Below, piece after piece: positions 16,956 through 24,606 of a stretch of DNA of 38,561 bases. A model generated the notes under the pieces. That model worked only from the letters and a program-made list of their open reading frames with translations, was not told the DNA's origin and ran no database searches. Source of the stretch: an uncultured Pedobacter sp. (GTDB lineage: Bacteria > Bacteroidota > Bacteroidia > Sphingobacteriales > Sphingobacteriaceae); NCBI GenBank assembly GCA_938008555.1, contig CALLKE010000004.1, positions 1-38,561 on the forward strand, given 5' to 3'. Position numbers and translations under genes: made by a program. Position 1 is the stretch's first letter. The number at the start of each line of letters is the position of its first letter.

Positions 16956-18173
16956 ATGAACAAAAGTCTAAGCAGACTATTTCATATTGCCTCTCTCAAA
17001 GAGCGCAAAATTATTGGGCTCATGTCAGGAACTTCGATGGATGGCCTTGATATTGCCTTGTGCTTATGTAAGGGTAGTGGCATCAAAACTGAAATCAAAT
17101 TACTCCAGTTTGAAACAATCAGCTATAGCGATGAGTTCCGGTTAGCGATCAAAGATGTTTTCGCTAAACGTAAAGTCGATTTACAAAAAGTATGTTTACT
17201 AAATGAGGTAATTGGCATTAAACATGCTGAACTAATTCTGTCCACGTTAAAAAAGTGGCATATCAAGCCCGAAGAAGTCCATTTAATAGCCAGCCATGGG
17301 CAAACTATCTTTCATGCTCCCAAACGCCTGCATAATCTACGGAATTACCCAAACTCAACATTGCAAATTGGCGATGGTGATCATATTGCAGTCAACACAG
17401 GAATTATTACGTTATGCGATTTCAGGCAAAAACATATCGCTTCAGGCGGCGAAGGTGCACCATTGGCTGTTTATGGCGATTATATTTTGTTCTCAGAACC
17501 AACAGAGAGCCGGATTTTATTAAATATTGGGGGAATTTCCAATCTAACGTACTTACCTGCTAATGGTGACCCTCATCATGTATTCTCAACAGATATTGGC
17601 CCTGGCAATACTTTAATGGATCAATATATCCAGCACAACTACCCAAATTTATATTTTGACAAAGACGGCGCAATTGCAAAATCAGGAAGTACAAATGAAT
17701 TATTGTTAAACGCATTACTAGACCATCCTTTCTTCAGATTACCACTACATAAAACTACTGGACCCGAGCTTTTCAATTTGTCCTACATTAAAAATGCACA
17801 ACAACAATCAAGTACAAATCACCTAAAGGAAGCAGATGTTCTAGCTACATTATGTAGCTTTTCAGCGCAAATAGTTATTCAAACGCTTGAAAGCAATTTT
17901 AAGAATACTCCAAATCTTGGTATCTACATGAGCGGTGGAGGAGCACATCATCCACTATTGGTTAGTCAGATCAAAAATGCACTACCATTGCTTGATTTTA
18001 AAACAACAGAAGCTTTAGGTATCAATCCCGATGCAAAAGAAGCCGTACTTTTCGCTGTTTTAGCGAATGAATGTATTGCAGCAGATGAACAAATTGACTT
18101 TGGGCCTGCAAACGGGGTTCCCTCCATTGCCATGGGTAAAATTTGCATGCCATCACACAAAGCAAGCCAATAA
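16956..18173 (+). CDS. anmK: anhydro-N-acetylmuramic acid kinase
   Basis: A 405-residue sugar kinase. It phosphorylates and opens 1,6-anhydro-MurNAc released by cell-wall turnover, giving MurNAc-6-phosphate. The signature GLMSGTSMDGLDIAL is at residues 21-35. SGGEGAPLAVYGDY, NIGGISNLTYLP, FSTDIGPGNTLMDQY and MSGGGAHHPLL follow in the expected order. The start at 16956 gives about 17 extra residues ahead of the motif, which is acceptable for the group. It is probably co-transcribed with the outer-membrane protein upstream (41-bp gap), although no functional tie is evident. Confidence 0.95.
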   Translation: MNKSLSRLFHIASLKERKIIGLMSGTSMDGLDIALCLCKGSGIKTEIKLLQFETISYSDEFRLAIKDVFAKRKVDLQKVCLLNEVIGIKHAELILSTLKKWHIKPEEVHLIASHGQTIFHAPKRLHNLRNYPNSTLQIGDGDHIAVNTGIITLCDFRQKHIASGGEGAPLAVYGDYILFSEPTESRILLNIGGISNLTYLPANGDPHHVFSTDIGPGNTLMDQYIQHNYPNLYFDKDGAIAKSGSTNELLLNALLDHPFFRLPLHKTTGPELFNLSYIKNAQQQSSTNHLKEADVLATLCSFSAQIVIQTLESNFKNTPNLGIYMSGGGAHHPLLVSQIKNALPLLDFKTTEALGINPDAKEAVLFAVLANECIAADEQIDFGPANGVPSIAMGKICMPSHKASQ

Positions 18174-18252
18174 GGATTACCAATCACAGCCAGAAATTCA
18201 ATTATTAGATTAATTATTTTTTGATTAAATTTATATTAAGCATACGGGCTCG

Positions 18253-18270
18253 TTTGTGGTTAAACACAAA
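18253..18270. repeat. short palindrome TTTGTG-N6-CACAAA
   Basis: A perfect 6-bp inverted repeat around GTTAAA, in the 196-bp gap ahead of the CHU_C surface protein gene and about 80 bp after anmK. It could be an operator or part of a weak terminator. No clear promoter is seen with it. Confidence 0.3.
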
Positions 18271-18369
18271 TTGCTCGTCCTGCTCCAATTACAGCACTCT
18301 TGATAGAATGAACGCTCGTTTTTTAAATGTTTGATCTACTATTAATAATATATTTTGAGAGCAATAAGG

Positions 18370-19695
18370 ATGGATTTATTTAAATACACAATAAGAACTT
18401 TGTTTCTTTTCATACTTACTTTTAGCCTTGGAAATGATAGGACTAAAGCGCAAAGTTTGAGTTTATCGATATCAACTACACTTACATCGCCAGCAACCAA
18501 TACCCCACAAATCGCAGGTGCAACACTAACATATCACACTGTTGTATCATACAACGGCCCAGGATCAGTTAGCGCCACTGTGGCACTAAACTTTAGTGGA
18601 ATGACTCTTCTAGGGGTCATAACACCAAATACTACTGCCCCTAACATACCAACTTACGTAGTTGATGTAGGCACACCTACCAGCAACGTATACACTGTTA
18701 CTGGTATTAGTCAAAATTTCAGTATCTCATTTGACTATACGTGCATTATTAACACAAGTAATTCTTCTGCCATTAATACAACTACAGTCTCTTTTACACC
18801 TACTATTTCTGGAATAAGTCCCACCAACAGTGTCGTCCAAACCTTTATTAAGCCCATACTAGTTCAACCAACCGATGTGACCATCTGCTCTGGAAGTCCT
18901 GTTAATGAAGCGCTCACTGCTGACAATTCATATACTTCCTATATATGGGCAGCAACTCCAAATGCCAGTACAGTAAACGTACAAGGCCCAATAGGTAACA
19001 ACACTATTCAAGATATTGTTACCAACACAGGAAGCACAATTGGAACAGTCATTTATACTGTCACACCTCAAATAAAATGTACGACCATACTTCCGGATGG
19101 GACTCAGAGTACCGCTATTAATACAACATCTGGTGATGTTGGTACATTTAGTGTTACAGTACGTGTTCCTCCACAAGTTCTTTCTGTATCCATTACTGGA
19201 AATGGGACTATTTATGTCGGCGAAAGTGCCTTATTTATTCCAAATAGTGATTTCACATCAGGGACTTACACGTGGTACGACTCTATGGATAAAACAAATT
19301 TCATTGCCAACGGTGTACTCACTGAGCCCAAATTATCAGAAGGAACTCATACGTTCTATGTAACTGTAACTGACCCTAATTCATGTGAAGGTATCCCACT
19401 TGCTGCAACGATTAACGTGCTCCCATTACCCATTACCCCCCCAAAAGAGCTAACTCCTAATAATGACGGAATAGAGGACACATGGGTTATTCCCGGTATT
19501 GAGAAATATCCCACATGCAAAGTAGAAATATTTGATATGTGGGGTAGTAGGGTGTACTCATCTACTCCAGGATACACTATCCCATGGAACGGTACGTTTC
19601 ACGATGTTGCTTTATCAGTTGCAACCTATTATTATATCATCAATCTTAATAATGGCAGTCGACCCATTTCCGGCTATGTGGCTATTATTAGATGA
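18370..19695 (+). CDS. secreted protein with gliding-motility C-terminal (T9SS type B/CHU_C) domain
   Basis: A protein of 441 residues from the ATG at 18370. A TTG five codons upstream is less likely, and the ATG gives a clean signal peptide ending ...DRTKAQ. The middle is beta-rich, with a threonine/serine-rich adhesin-like character. The C-terminus has the type B sorting domain: PPKELTPNNDGIEDTWVIPG, EIFDMWGSRVYSS, and a YYYIINL...GYVAIIR ending. This domain directs export through the type IX system in Bacteroidota. The gene ends in TGA at the exact family end, which helps show that TGA is a true stop here. A near-match -7 box (TATATTTTG) lies around 18350. Target and function are unknown. 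Confidence 0.85.
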   Translation: MDLFKYTIRTLFLFILTFSLGNDRTKAQSLSLSISTTLTSPATNTPQIAGATLTYHTVVSYNGPGSVSATVALNFSGMTLLGVITPNTTAPNIPTYVVDVGTPTSNVYTVTGISQNFSISFDYTCIINTSNSSAINTTTVSFTPTISGISPTNSVVQTFIKPILVQPTDVTICSGSPVNEALTADNSYTSYIWAATPNASTVNVQGPIGNNTIQDIVTNTGSTIGTVIYTVTPQIKCTTILPDGTQSTAINTTSGDVGTFSVTVRVPPQVLSVSITGNGTIYVGESALFIPNSDFTSGTYTWYDSMDKTNFIANGVLTEPKLSEGTHTFYVTVTDPNSCEGIPLAATINVLPLPITPPKELTPNNDGIEDTWVIPGIEKYPTCKVEIFDMWGSRVYSSTPGYTIPWNGTFHDVALSVATYYYIINLNNGSRPISGYVAIIR

Positions 19696-19779
19696 CCTAA
19701 CATCATATCTCATCCCTCTCTACATTGTTTTTCTGAAAAGGTTAAACAATAAGCTTGCACAAAGGCATCTTCACCTCAT

Positions 19780-19838
19780 TTCTAGAAAACAAAATGCACA
19801 TGAAAAATTATTTTTCATGTGCATTTTGTTTTCTAGAA
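19780..19838. terminator. 59-bp hairpin with perfect 28-bp arms
   Basis: Arms 19780-19807 and 19811-19838 are perfect inverted complements around TTA. The stem is AT-rich near the loop. It lies 84 bp after the CHU_C gene stop and can end transcription from either side, although the U-run is inside the stem and not after it. The right arm also contains the -33 box of the tRNA promoter. Confidence 0.7.
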
Positions 19839-19855
19839 CAAAACCCATAATTTTG
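19825..19855 (+). promoter_or_regulatory. Bacteroidota-type promoter of tRNA-Leu
   Basis: TTTG at 19825-19828, 19 bp of spacer, then TAATTTTG at 19848-19855. This is an exact fit to the Bacteroidota promoter consensus. The predicted start is near 19859, about 20 nt before the tRNA. Confidence 0.72.
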
Positions 19856-19878
19856 CCGTCCTAATTCATTTAAAAAAT

Positions 19879-19960
19879 GCGGAAGTGGCGTAATTGGTAG
19901 CCGCACCAGACTTAGGATCTGGCGCCGCGAGGCGTGGGGGTTCGAGTCCCTTCTTCCGCA
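19879..19960 (+). tRNA. tRNA-Leu, anticodon UAG
   Basis: An 82-nt class II tRNA. The acceptor stem is GCGGAAG (19879-19885) with CTTCCGC (19953-19959) and discriminator A19960. The anticodon stem CCAGA/TCTGG encloses the loop CTTAGGA with TAG at 19913-19915. A long variable arm (about 19923-19935, GCC-GCGA-GGC) and a TTCGAGT T-loop are present. CCA is not encoded, which is common in Bacteroidota. It reads CUN leucine codons. Confidence 0.97.
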
Positions 19961-19961
19961 C

Positions 19962-19993
19962 AAATTCCCCGGCTGTCAAGGCGGGGAATTTTT
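19962..19993 (+). terminator. intrinsic terminator after tRNA-Leu
   Basis: AAATTCCCCG (19962-19971) pairs with CGGGGAATTT (19982-19991), with a 10-nt loop and a T-run (19989-19993). It begins 2 bp after the tRNA and sits 34 bp ahead of tig. Confidence 0.82.
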
Positions 19994-20026
19994 GTATAAA
20001 GCAGTTTGAAAACAAAATCTTAAATA

Positions 20027-21373
20027 ATGAATATCACACAGGACAAAATTGACAACCTAAATTCGGTATTGACTGTTAAAATAAACCCTGATGACTACAC
20101 AGTACGTGTCGAAAAAGCAATAAAAGAACAGGCAAAAAAAGCAAAAGTACCTGGGTTTCGCCCGGGCATGGTGCCTCCCTCACACATCAAGCGTATCTAT
20201 GGTAAGGAAATTCTGGTTGACGAGATCAATAACTTATTGAACGATACACTGAACAACTACATTACAGAAAACAATCTGAATATACTAGGTCAGCCATTGC
20301 CTAAAACAGGTAACAGCAAGGAATTTAACTGGGATTTTACAGACGAATTTGAATTCATCTACGAGATGGGCCTAGCTCCTGAGTTTACAATAGATTTTTC
20401 GTCGAAAGACAAAGTGAAACAATATATAATCAGTGTTGATGAGGAAACTTTAGCGTCTCGTATTACCAACCTACGCAAGAGCTATGGCAAAATGTCAAAT
20501 CCCGAATTATCAACAGATGGCGATGCACTGTATGTAGAATTCAATCAGCTTTCAGCAGATGGGTCTATCTTTGAAGAGGGCATCACCAGCACAGGCTCTA
20601 TACACTTAGATAAGATTAAAGATTCACAAATAAAAAAATCATTCGTTGGATTGAAAAAAGAGGATCATCTAACCATAGATATTCAACAAGCATTCGGTCA
20701 TGATACTGCTTACATAGCGAAATTGTTAAATATTAGTGAGGGAGATGCACAGGATCTTAAATCCAAATTTCAAGTAACTATCAAAAACATCAATCGTCTA
20801 GAAGAAAGTGATCTGAATCAAGAACTCTTTGATAAACTATTTGGCAAAGATATAGTCAAAACAGAGGAGGAATTCAAAGCAAAAATCACCGAAGAGATTG
20901 AAGCAATGATGGTACAAAACTCTGAACAAAGGCTTCAATATGATCTATATCAACTAGGCCTCGAAAAATTCAATTTTAATCTACCTGACGAATTTTTAAA
21001 ACGCTGGCTAAAAGCAACCAATAAAAAAATTGTGGATCATGAGTTGGAAGAAGGGTATGCAGATTTTGCAAAGAAGCTGAGATGGACCTTAGCTGAGACC
21101 AAGATTATTAAAGAAAATAATATCGAGATCAAATACGAGGAAGTGTTCGATGCTGCTAAGAATCGTATCGAAGCTCAATTCAAAATGTATAGTCCTCAGC
21201 CTATTTCACAAGCACAACTTGAGCAGTATACTACTCAGTTTCTACAGAACAAAGAAAATGCCAATCGCATTTTCGATGAGGTAAAAGCAAAACACGTTTT
21301 TGATTACCTAAAAAATGTAATCACACTGGACAAAACAGCAATAACTTCTGCCGAGTTCAGTCAACTAAAATAA
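20027..21373 (+). CDS. tig: trigger factor
   Basis: A 448-residue ribosome-bound chaperone and peptidyl-prolyl isomerase. The N-terminal ribosome-binding domain carries the signature PGFRPGMVPPSHIKRIYG with the exposed GFRxG loop. The FKBP-like middle domain (about residues 150-250, starting ALYVEFNQLSADGS) is divergent, as in many Bacteroidota. The long alpha-helical C-terminal domain runs to the end (VFDYLKNVITLDKTAITSAEFSQL). It precedes clpP and clpX in the classical tig-clpP-clpX order. The nearest upstream promoter is that of the tRNA, with a terminator between. Confidence 0.94.
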   Translation: MNITQDKIDNLNSVLTVKINPDDYTVRVEKAIKEQAKKAKVPGFRPGMVPPSHIKRIYGKEILVDEINNLLNDTLNNYITENNLNILGQPLPKTGNSKEFNWDFTDEFEFIYEMGLAPEFTIDFSSKDKVKQYIISVDEETLASRITNLRKSYGKMSNPELSTDGDALYVEFNQLSADGSIFEEGITSTGSIHLDKIKDSQIKKSFVGLKKEDHLTIDIQQAFGHDTAYIAKLLNISEGDAQDLKSKFQVTIKNINRLEESDLNQELFDKLFGKDIVKTEEEFKAKITEEIEAMMVQNSEQRLQYDLYQLGLEKFNFNLPDEFLKRWLKATNKKIVDHELEEGYADFAKKLRWTLAETKIIKENNIEIKYEEVFDAAKNRIEAQFKMYSPQPISQAQLEQYTTQFLQNKENANRIFDEVKAKHVFDYLKNVITLDKTAITSAEFSQLK

Positions 21374-21395
21374 GGTCTCAGTATATAACAAACAT

Positions 21396-21445
21396 GATTC
21401 ATCCCAACCCCCTCTTTAATAATAAGAGCGAGGTTGGGATGAATC
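21396..21445 (+). terminator. hairpin after tig (14-bp perfect stem)
   Basis: GATTCATCCCAACC (21396-21409) is complemented by 21432-21445, with an additional CTCTT/AAGAG pairing near the loop. There is only a short T-run after it (GTTTAAAAC), so termination may be partial. It lies 22 bp after the tig stop and separates tig from clpP. Confidence 0.65.
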
Positions 21446-21564
21446 GTTTAAAACAAGAGATATTTGTTATACAACCCTAAAAATCATCTCATTTTTATTC
21501 CTACTTTTAGACCCAACAATGTAAAAATTGTGAATAGATTCCTCAAAAAACATAATTAAAGAAC

Positions 21565-22263
21565 ATGAATGTAGATAAAAACGAGTTTCGTAAGTATGCG
21601 ATTAAGCACCGTCGCATTGGCAGCCAACATGTGGATCGTTTTATTGGCCAGGTACAGCACGCGTATCCAAAATCTATGACACCTTATATTATTGAAGAAC
21701 GCCAGCTAAATGTAGCTCAAATGGATGTTTTTTCTCGTTTGATGATGGATCGTATTATCTTTTTGGGTGATGCAGTGCACGATGGTGTTGCCAATATCAT
21801 CCAAGCTCAATTACTATTTTTACAGTCCACCGACTCTAAACGCGATATTCAAATTTATATCAATTCACCTGGCGGATCTGTTTATGCAGGCTTAGGTATT
21901 TACGACACCATGCAATATATTACTCCAGATGTTGCAACTATGTGTACAGGCATGGCCGCTTCAATGGCTGCAGTATTGCTCTGTGCAGGTGCTGAAGGAA
22001 AAAGAGCAGCATTACCTCATTCTAGGGTCATGATTCACCAACCTTCAGGTGGCGCTCAAGGAGTTGCCTCCGATATGGAAATCAATCTAAGAGAAATGCT
22101 CAAATTAAAAAAAGAGCTTTACGACATCATTTCTGAGCATTCTGGGCAAACCTATGACTGGGTTGAAAAAGCATCTGATCGCGACTATTGGATGACTGCC
22201 AGCGAAGCAAAAAAATTTGGCATGATTGATGAAGTACTAGCAGGTACTAAAGACAAAAAATAA
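21565..22263 (+). CDS. clpP: ATP-dependent Clp protease proteolytic subunit
   Basis: A 232-residue serine peptidase that forms the double heptameric barrel used by ClpX. Catalytic Ser133 sits in GMAASMAAVLL and His158 in VMIHQPSGGAQG. INSPGGSVYAGLGIYDTMQ forms the oxyanion region. The N-terminal extension of about 30 residues (MNVDKNEFRKYAIKHRRIG) is typical of Sphingobacteriaceae. clpX follows after 108 bp. Upstream is a 119-bp stretch after the tig hairpin with no clear consensus promoter. Confidence 0.97.
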   Translation: MNVDKNEFRKYAIKHRRIGSQHVDRFIGQVQHAYPKSMTPYIIEERQLNVAQMDVFSRLMMDRIIFLGDAVHDGVANIIQAQLLFLQSTDSKRDIQIYINSPGGSVYAGLGIYDTMQYITPDVATMCTGMAASMAAVLLCAGAEGKRAALPHSRVMIHQPSGGAQGVASDMEINLREMLKLKKELYDIISEHSGQTYDWVEKASDRDYWMTASEAKKFGMIDEVLAGTKDKK

Positions 22264-22361
22264 AAATAGTATCACACCCGAGTCCGGCTATTTCTAATGA
22301 GCTTCTTGTGCAAGAAAACTATTTAATCAGGTATCAAGTGTGAAATATCTCGATACTATTT
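22264..22361. repeat. inverted repeats between clpP and clpX
   Basis: AAATAGTATC (22264-22273) is complemented by GATACTATTT (22352-22361), and CACAC (22273-22277) by GTGTG (22338-22342). Within the loop is a smaller palindrome, TTCTTG-tg-CAAGAA (22303-22316). The transcript of this gap could fold into one long hairpin. There is no U-tail, so it may be a processing or stability element. Confidence 0.45.
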
Positions 22362-22371
22362 AAACAAAAAA

Positions 22372-23610
22372 ATGAGTAAAAATTCTAAAGATATTGTATG
22401 TTCTTTCTGTGGATCCAAAAAGCAGGATACACTTATGCTGATTGCCGGAATAGATGCACATATTTGTGACAAATGCATCGCCCAAGCAAATCAGATTATT
22501 GGAGAAGAACTAAAAGTATCCAAAGCTAAAGCAGCTAAGGTTACAGCGAAATTGCTTAAACCAATTGAGATCAAAGCCCACTTAGATCAATATGTAATTG
22601 GCCAGGATCAAGCAAAAAAAGTATTAGCTGTAGCAGTTTACAATCACTATAAGCGTCTGAATCAAAAAATTAATCAGGATGAAGTAGAAATCGAAAAGTC
22701 AAACATTATCATGGTTGGCGAAACTGGCACAGGAAAAACGTTGCTAGCTAAAACTGTCGCCAAGATATTACATGTTCCTTTTTGTATTTGTGATGCAACT
22801 GTATTAACAGAAGCAGGCTATGTAGGCGAAGATGTAGAAAGTATCCTCACTCGTTTACTGCAAGCAGCTGATTATGATGTTGCAGCTGCAGAACGAGGCA
22901 TTGTTTACATTGATGAAGTAGATAAAATTGCTCGAAAAAGTGATAACCCATCCATCACACGTGATGTTTCTGGCGAAGGTGTACAACAAGCACTTCTTAA
23001 AATTTTAGAAGGCACTATTGTCAACGTTCCGCCACAAGGTGGGCGAAAGCATCCAGATCAAAAAATGATTCCCGTTAACACAAGCAATATTCTGTTTCTT
23101 TCTGGAGGTGCTTTTGATGGGATTGAAAAAAAGATTGCGAATCGCTTGCGCACCCAAACAGTAGGATATAAAATGAACAAGAAAGAGGTAAACATCGATA
23201 TGAAAAACCTCTATAAATACATAACCCCACAAGATTTAAAGGCATTTGGACTAATTCCCGAATTAATTGGACGTTTACCTGTGGTTACACACTTAAATCC
23301 ATTAGATCGAGAGACACTCTTGAGTGTTTTAACAGAGCCTCGAAACTCATTAATCAAGCAGTATAAAAAATTGTTTGAATATGAGCATGTAAAGCTTGAT
23401 TTTGATGAAGAAGTGCTTGGCTTTATTGTAGACAAAGCAATGGAATTTAAACTAGGGGCGAGAGGCTTACGGTCCATTTGTGAAGCCATCATGATTGATG
23501 CCATGTTCGAAGTCCCTTCCGAAAGTCAAAATAAAGAGCTGTTTATCACGCTTGATTACGCCGTGCAAAAATTTGAAGAATCTGATTTAAAAAAATTAAA
23601 AGTAGCATAG
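22372..23610 (+). CDS. clpX: ATP-dependent Clp protease ATP-binding subunit ClpX
   Basis: A 412-residue AAA+ unfoldase that recognises tagged proteins and feeds them to ClpP. The N-terminal zinc-binding domain has CSFCG and CDKC cysteine pairs (Cys10, Cys13, Cys32, Cys35). Walker A is GETGTGKT near residue 120 and Walker B is IVYIDEVDKIA. The sensor and box region GARGLRSICEAIMIDAMFE lies near the C-terminus. The TAG stop lies inside a stable hairpin that extends into the next gap. Confidence 0.97.
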   Translation: MSKNSKDIVCSFCGSKKQDTLMLIAGIDAHICDKCIAQANQIIGEELKVSKAKAAKVTAKLLKPIEIKAHLDQYVIGQDQAKKVLAVAVYNHYKRLNQKINQDEVEIEKSNIIMVGETGTGKTLLAKTVAKILHVPFCICDATVLTEAGYVGEDVESILTRLLQAADYDVAAAERGIVYIDEVDKIARKSDNPSITRDVSGEGVQQALLKILEGTIVNVPPQGGRKHPDQKMIPVNTSNILFLSGGAFDGIEKKIANRLRTQTVGYKMNKKEVNIDMKNLYKYITPQDLKAFGLIPELIGRLPVVTHLNPLDRETLLSVLTEPRNSLIKQYKKLFEYEHVKLDFDEEVLGFIVDKAMEFKLGARGLRSICEAIMIDAMFEVPSESQNKELFITLDYAVQKFEESDLKKLKVA

Positions 23611-23646
23611 AATAATCCTCACCCAATTAAACGAGGTATTCTATGC
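23605..23646 (+). terminator. hairpin overlapping the clpX stop codon
   Basis: GCATAGAATA (23605-23614) pairs with TATTCTATGC (23637-23646), and CCTC (23617-23620) with GAGG (23633-23636), leaving a 2-nt bulge. The left arm contains the last two codons of clpX, including the stop. There is no U-run downstream, so this may be an RNA stability or translation-linked element rather than a full terminator. Confidence 0.5.
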
Positions 23647-23664
23647 ATCAATAATAATACAGTT

Positions 23665-24531
23665 ATGAGTGAGGAAAAGATAATTAGCCCCGATGCTACT
23701 AAAGAGATCAAAGAATCTAAAAGTAAACGAGTAATAGAGCCTAAATCAAAAAATGGCCTCAAAAATAAAATTGATATTGTGAATAATTGGCTGCCTCGCT
23801 ATACAGGTCGGCCACTTGATCAATTCACTAAATTTATCCTTCTAACCAATTTTTCTGGGTACCTAAAACTATTTTCCCAGTGGCATGATAATGCTCCTAT
23901 TATTGGTTTAGATAAACCGATGCAGAGTGTTTCTGCCGATGGAATCACGCTCATCAACTTTGGGATGGGAAGTCCCATGGCTGCAACCATGATGGACCTA
24001 TTGAGTGCCATTCATCCCAAGGCGGTGTTGTTTTTGGGTAAATGCGGTGGGCTAAAGAAGAAAAATAAACTAGGTGACCTAATCCTACCAATTGCTGCGA
24101 TCAGGGGAGAGGGAACATCGAATGATTATTTTCCACCAGAAGTTCCTGCCCTACCTTCTTTTGCCCTCCAAAAAGCAATCTCAACAACTATACGTGACCA
24201 TTCGAGCGATTATTGGACAGGAACAGTTTACACAACCAACCGACGTGTTTGGGAGCATGATAAAACATTTAAAAAATACTTGAAAAGTCTCCGCGCAATG
24301 GCCATTGATATGGAAACTGCAACCATCTTTACAACAGGTTTTGCCAATGAGATACCTACAGGTGCATTGCTATTAGTTTCCGACCAGCCCATGATTCCAG
24401 AAGGCGTAAAAACTGCTGAAAGTGATTCTAAAGTCACAGAAACCTATGTCGAGACACACTTAAAAGTTGGAATCAACTCACTGAAACAACTTATTAATAA
24501 TGGCCTGACGGTTAAACACCTGAAATTTTAA
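23665..24531 (+). CDS. amn: AMP nucleosidase, short Bacteroidota type
   Basis: A 288-residue nucleoside-phosphorylase-fold enzyme that splits AMP into adenine and ribose-5-phosphate. ITLINFGMGSPMAATMMDLL and VLFLGKCGGLKKKNKLGDLILP form the core of the fold. The catalytic-site segment RAMAIDMETATIFTTGF and LLLVSDQPM follow. It lacks the N-terminal AMN domain of the 484-residue E. coli enzyme, as is usual for this short group. The first 30 residues are lysine-rich and look unstructured. It lies 54 bp after clpX. It is a plausible moonlighting position in the clp run but has no evident functional link. Confidence 0.87.
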   Translation: MSEEKIISPDATKEIKESKSKRVIEPKSKNGLKNKIDIVNNWLPRYTGRPLDQFTKFILLTNFSGYLKLFSQWHDNAPIIGLDKPMQSVSADGITLINFGMGSPMAATMMDLLSAIHPKAVLFLGKCGGLKKKNKLGDLILPIAAIRGEGTSNDYFPPEVPALPSFALQKAISTTIRDHSSDYWTGTVYTTNRRVWEHDKTFKKYLKSLRAMAIDMETATIFTTGFANEIPTGALLLVSDQPMIPEGVKTAESDSKVTETYVETHLKVGINSLKQLINNGLTVKHLKF

Positions 24532-24549
24532 TGTAAAGCTGTTACAACA

Positions 24550-24580
24550 CTTCCTCAAAGAGCCAAAATTTTTGAGGAAG
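24550..24580 (+). repeat. hairpin in the amn-CBS gene gap
   Basis: CTTCCTCAAA (24550-24559) and TTTGAGGAAG (24571-24580) form a perfect 10-bp stem with an 11-nt loop, 27 bp before the next start codon. There is no U-tail. It would lie in the leader of the PLP-CBS gene and could affect termination or translation. Confidence 0.5.
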
Positions 24581-24606
24581 CACAAATCTATCTTCTACCT
24601 TCACTT

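Noticed and set aside
15514..18173. Efflux operon around the TolC-like gene
   Set aside because: No membrane-fusion protein or pump gene lies on either side. The next gene is anmK.
18355..18369. TTG start for the CHU_C protein
   Set aside because: The ATG at 18370 gives a better signal peptide. The extra five residues add nothing recognisable.
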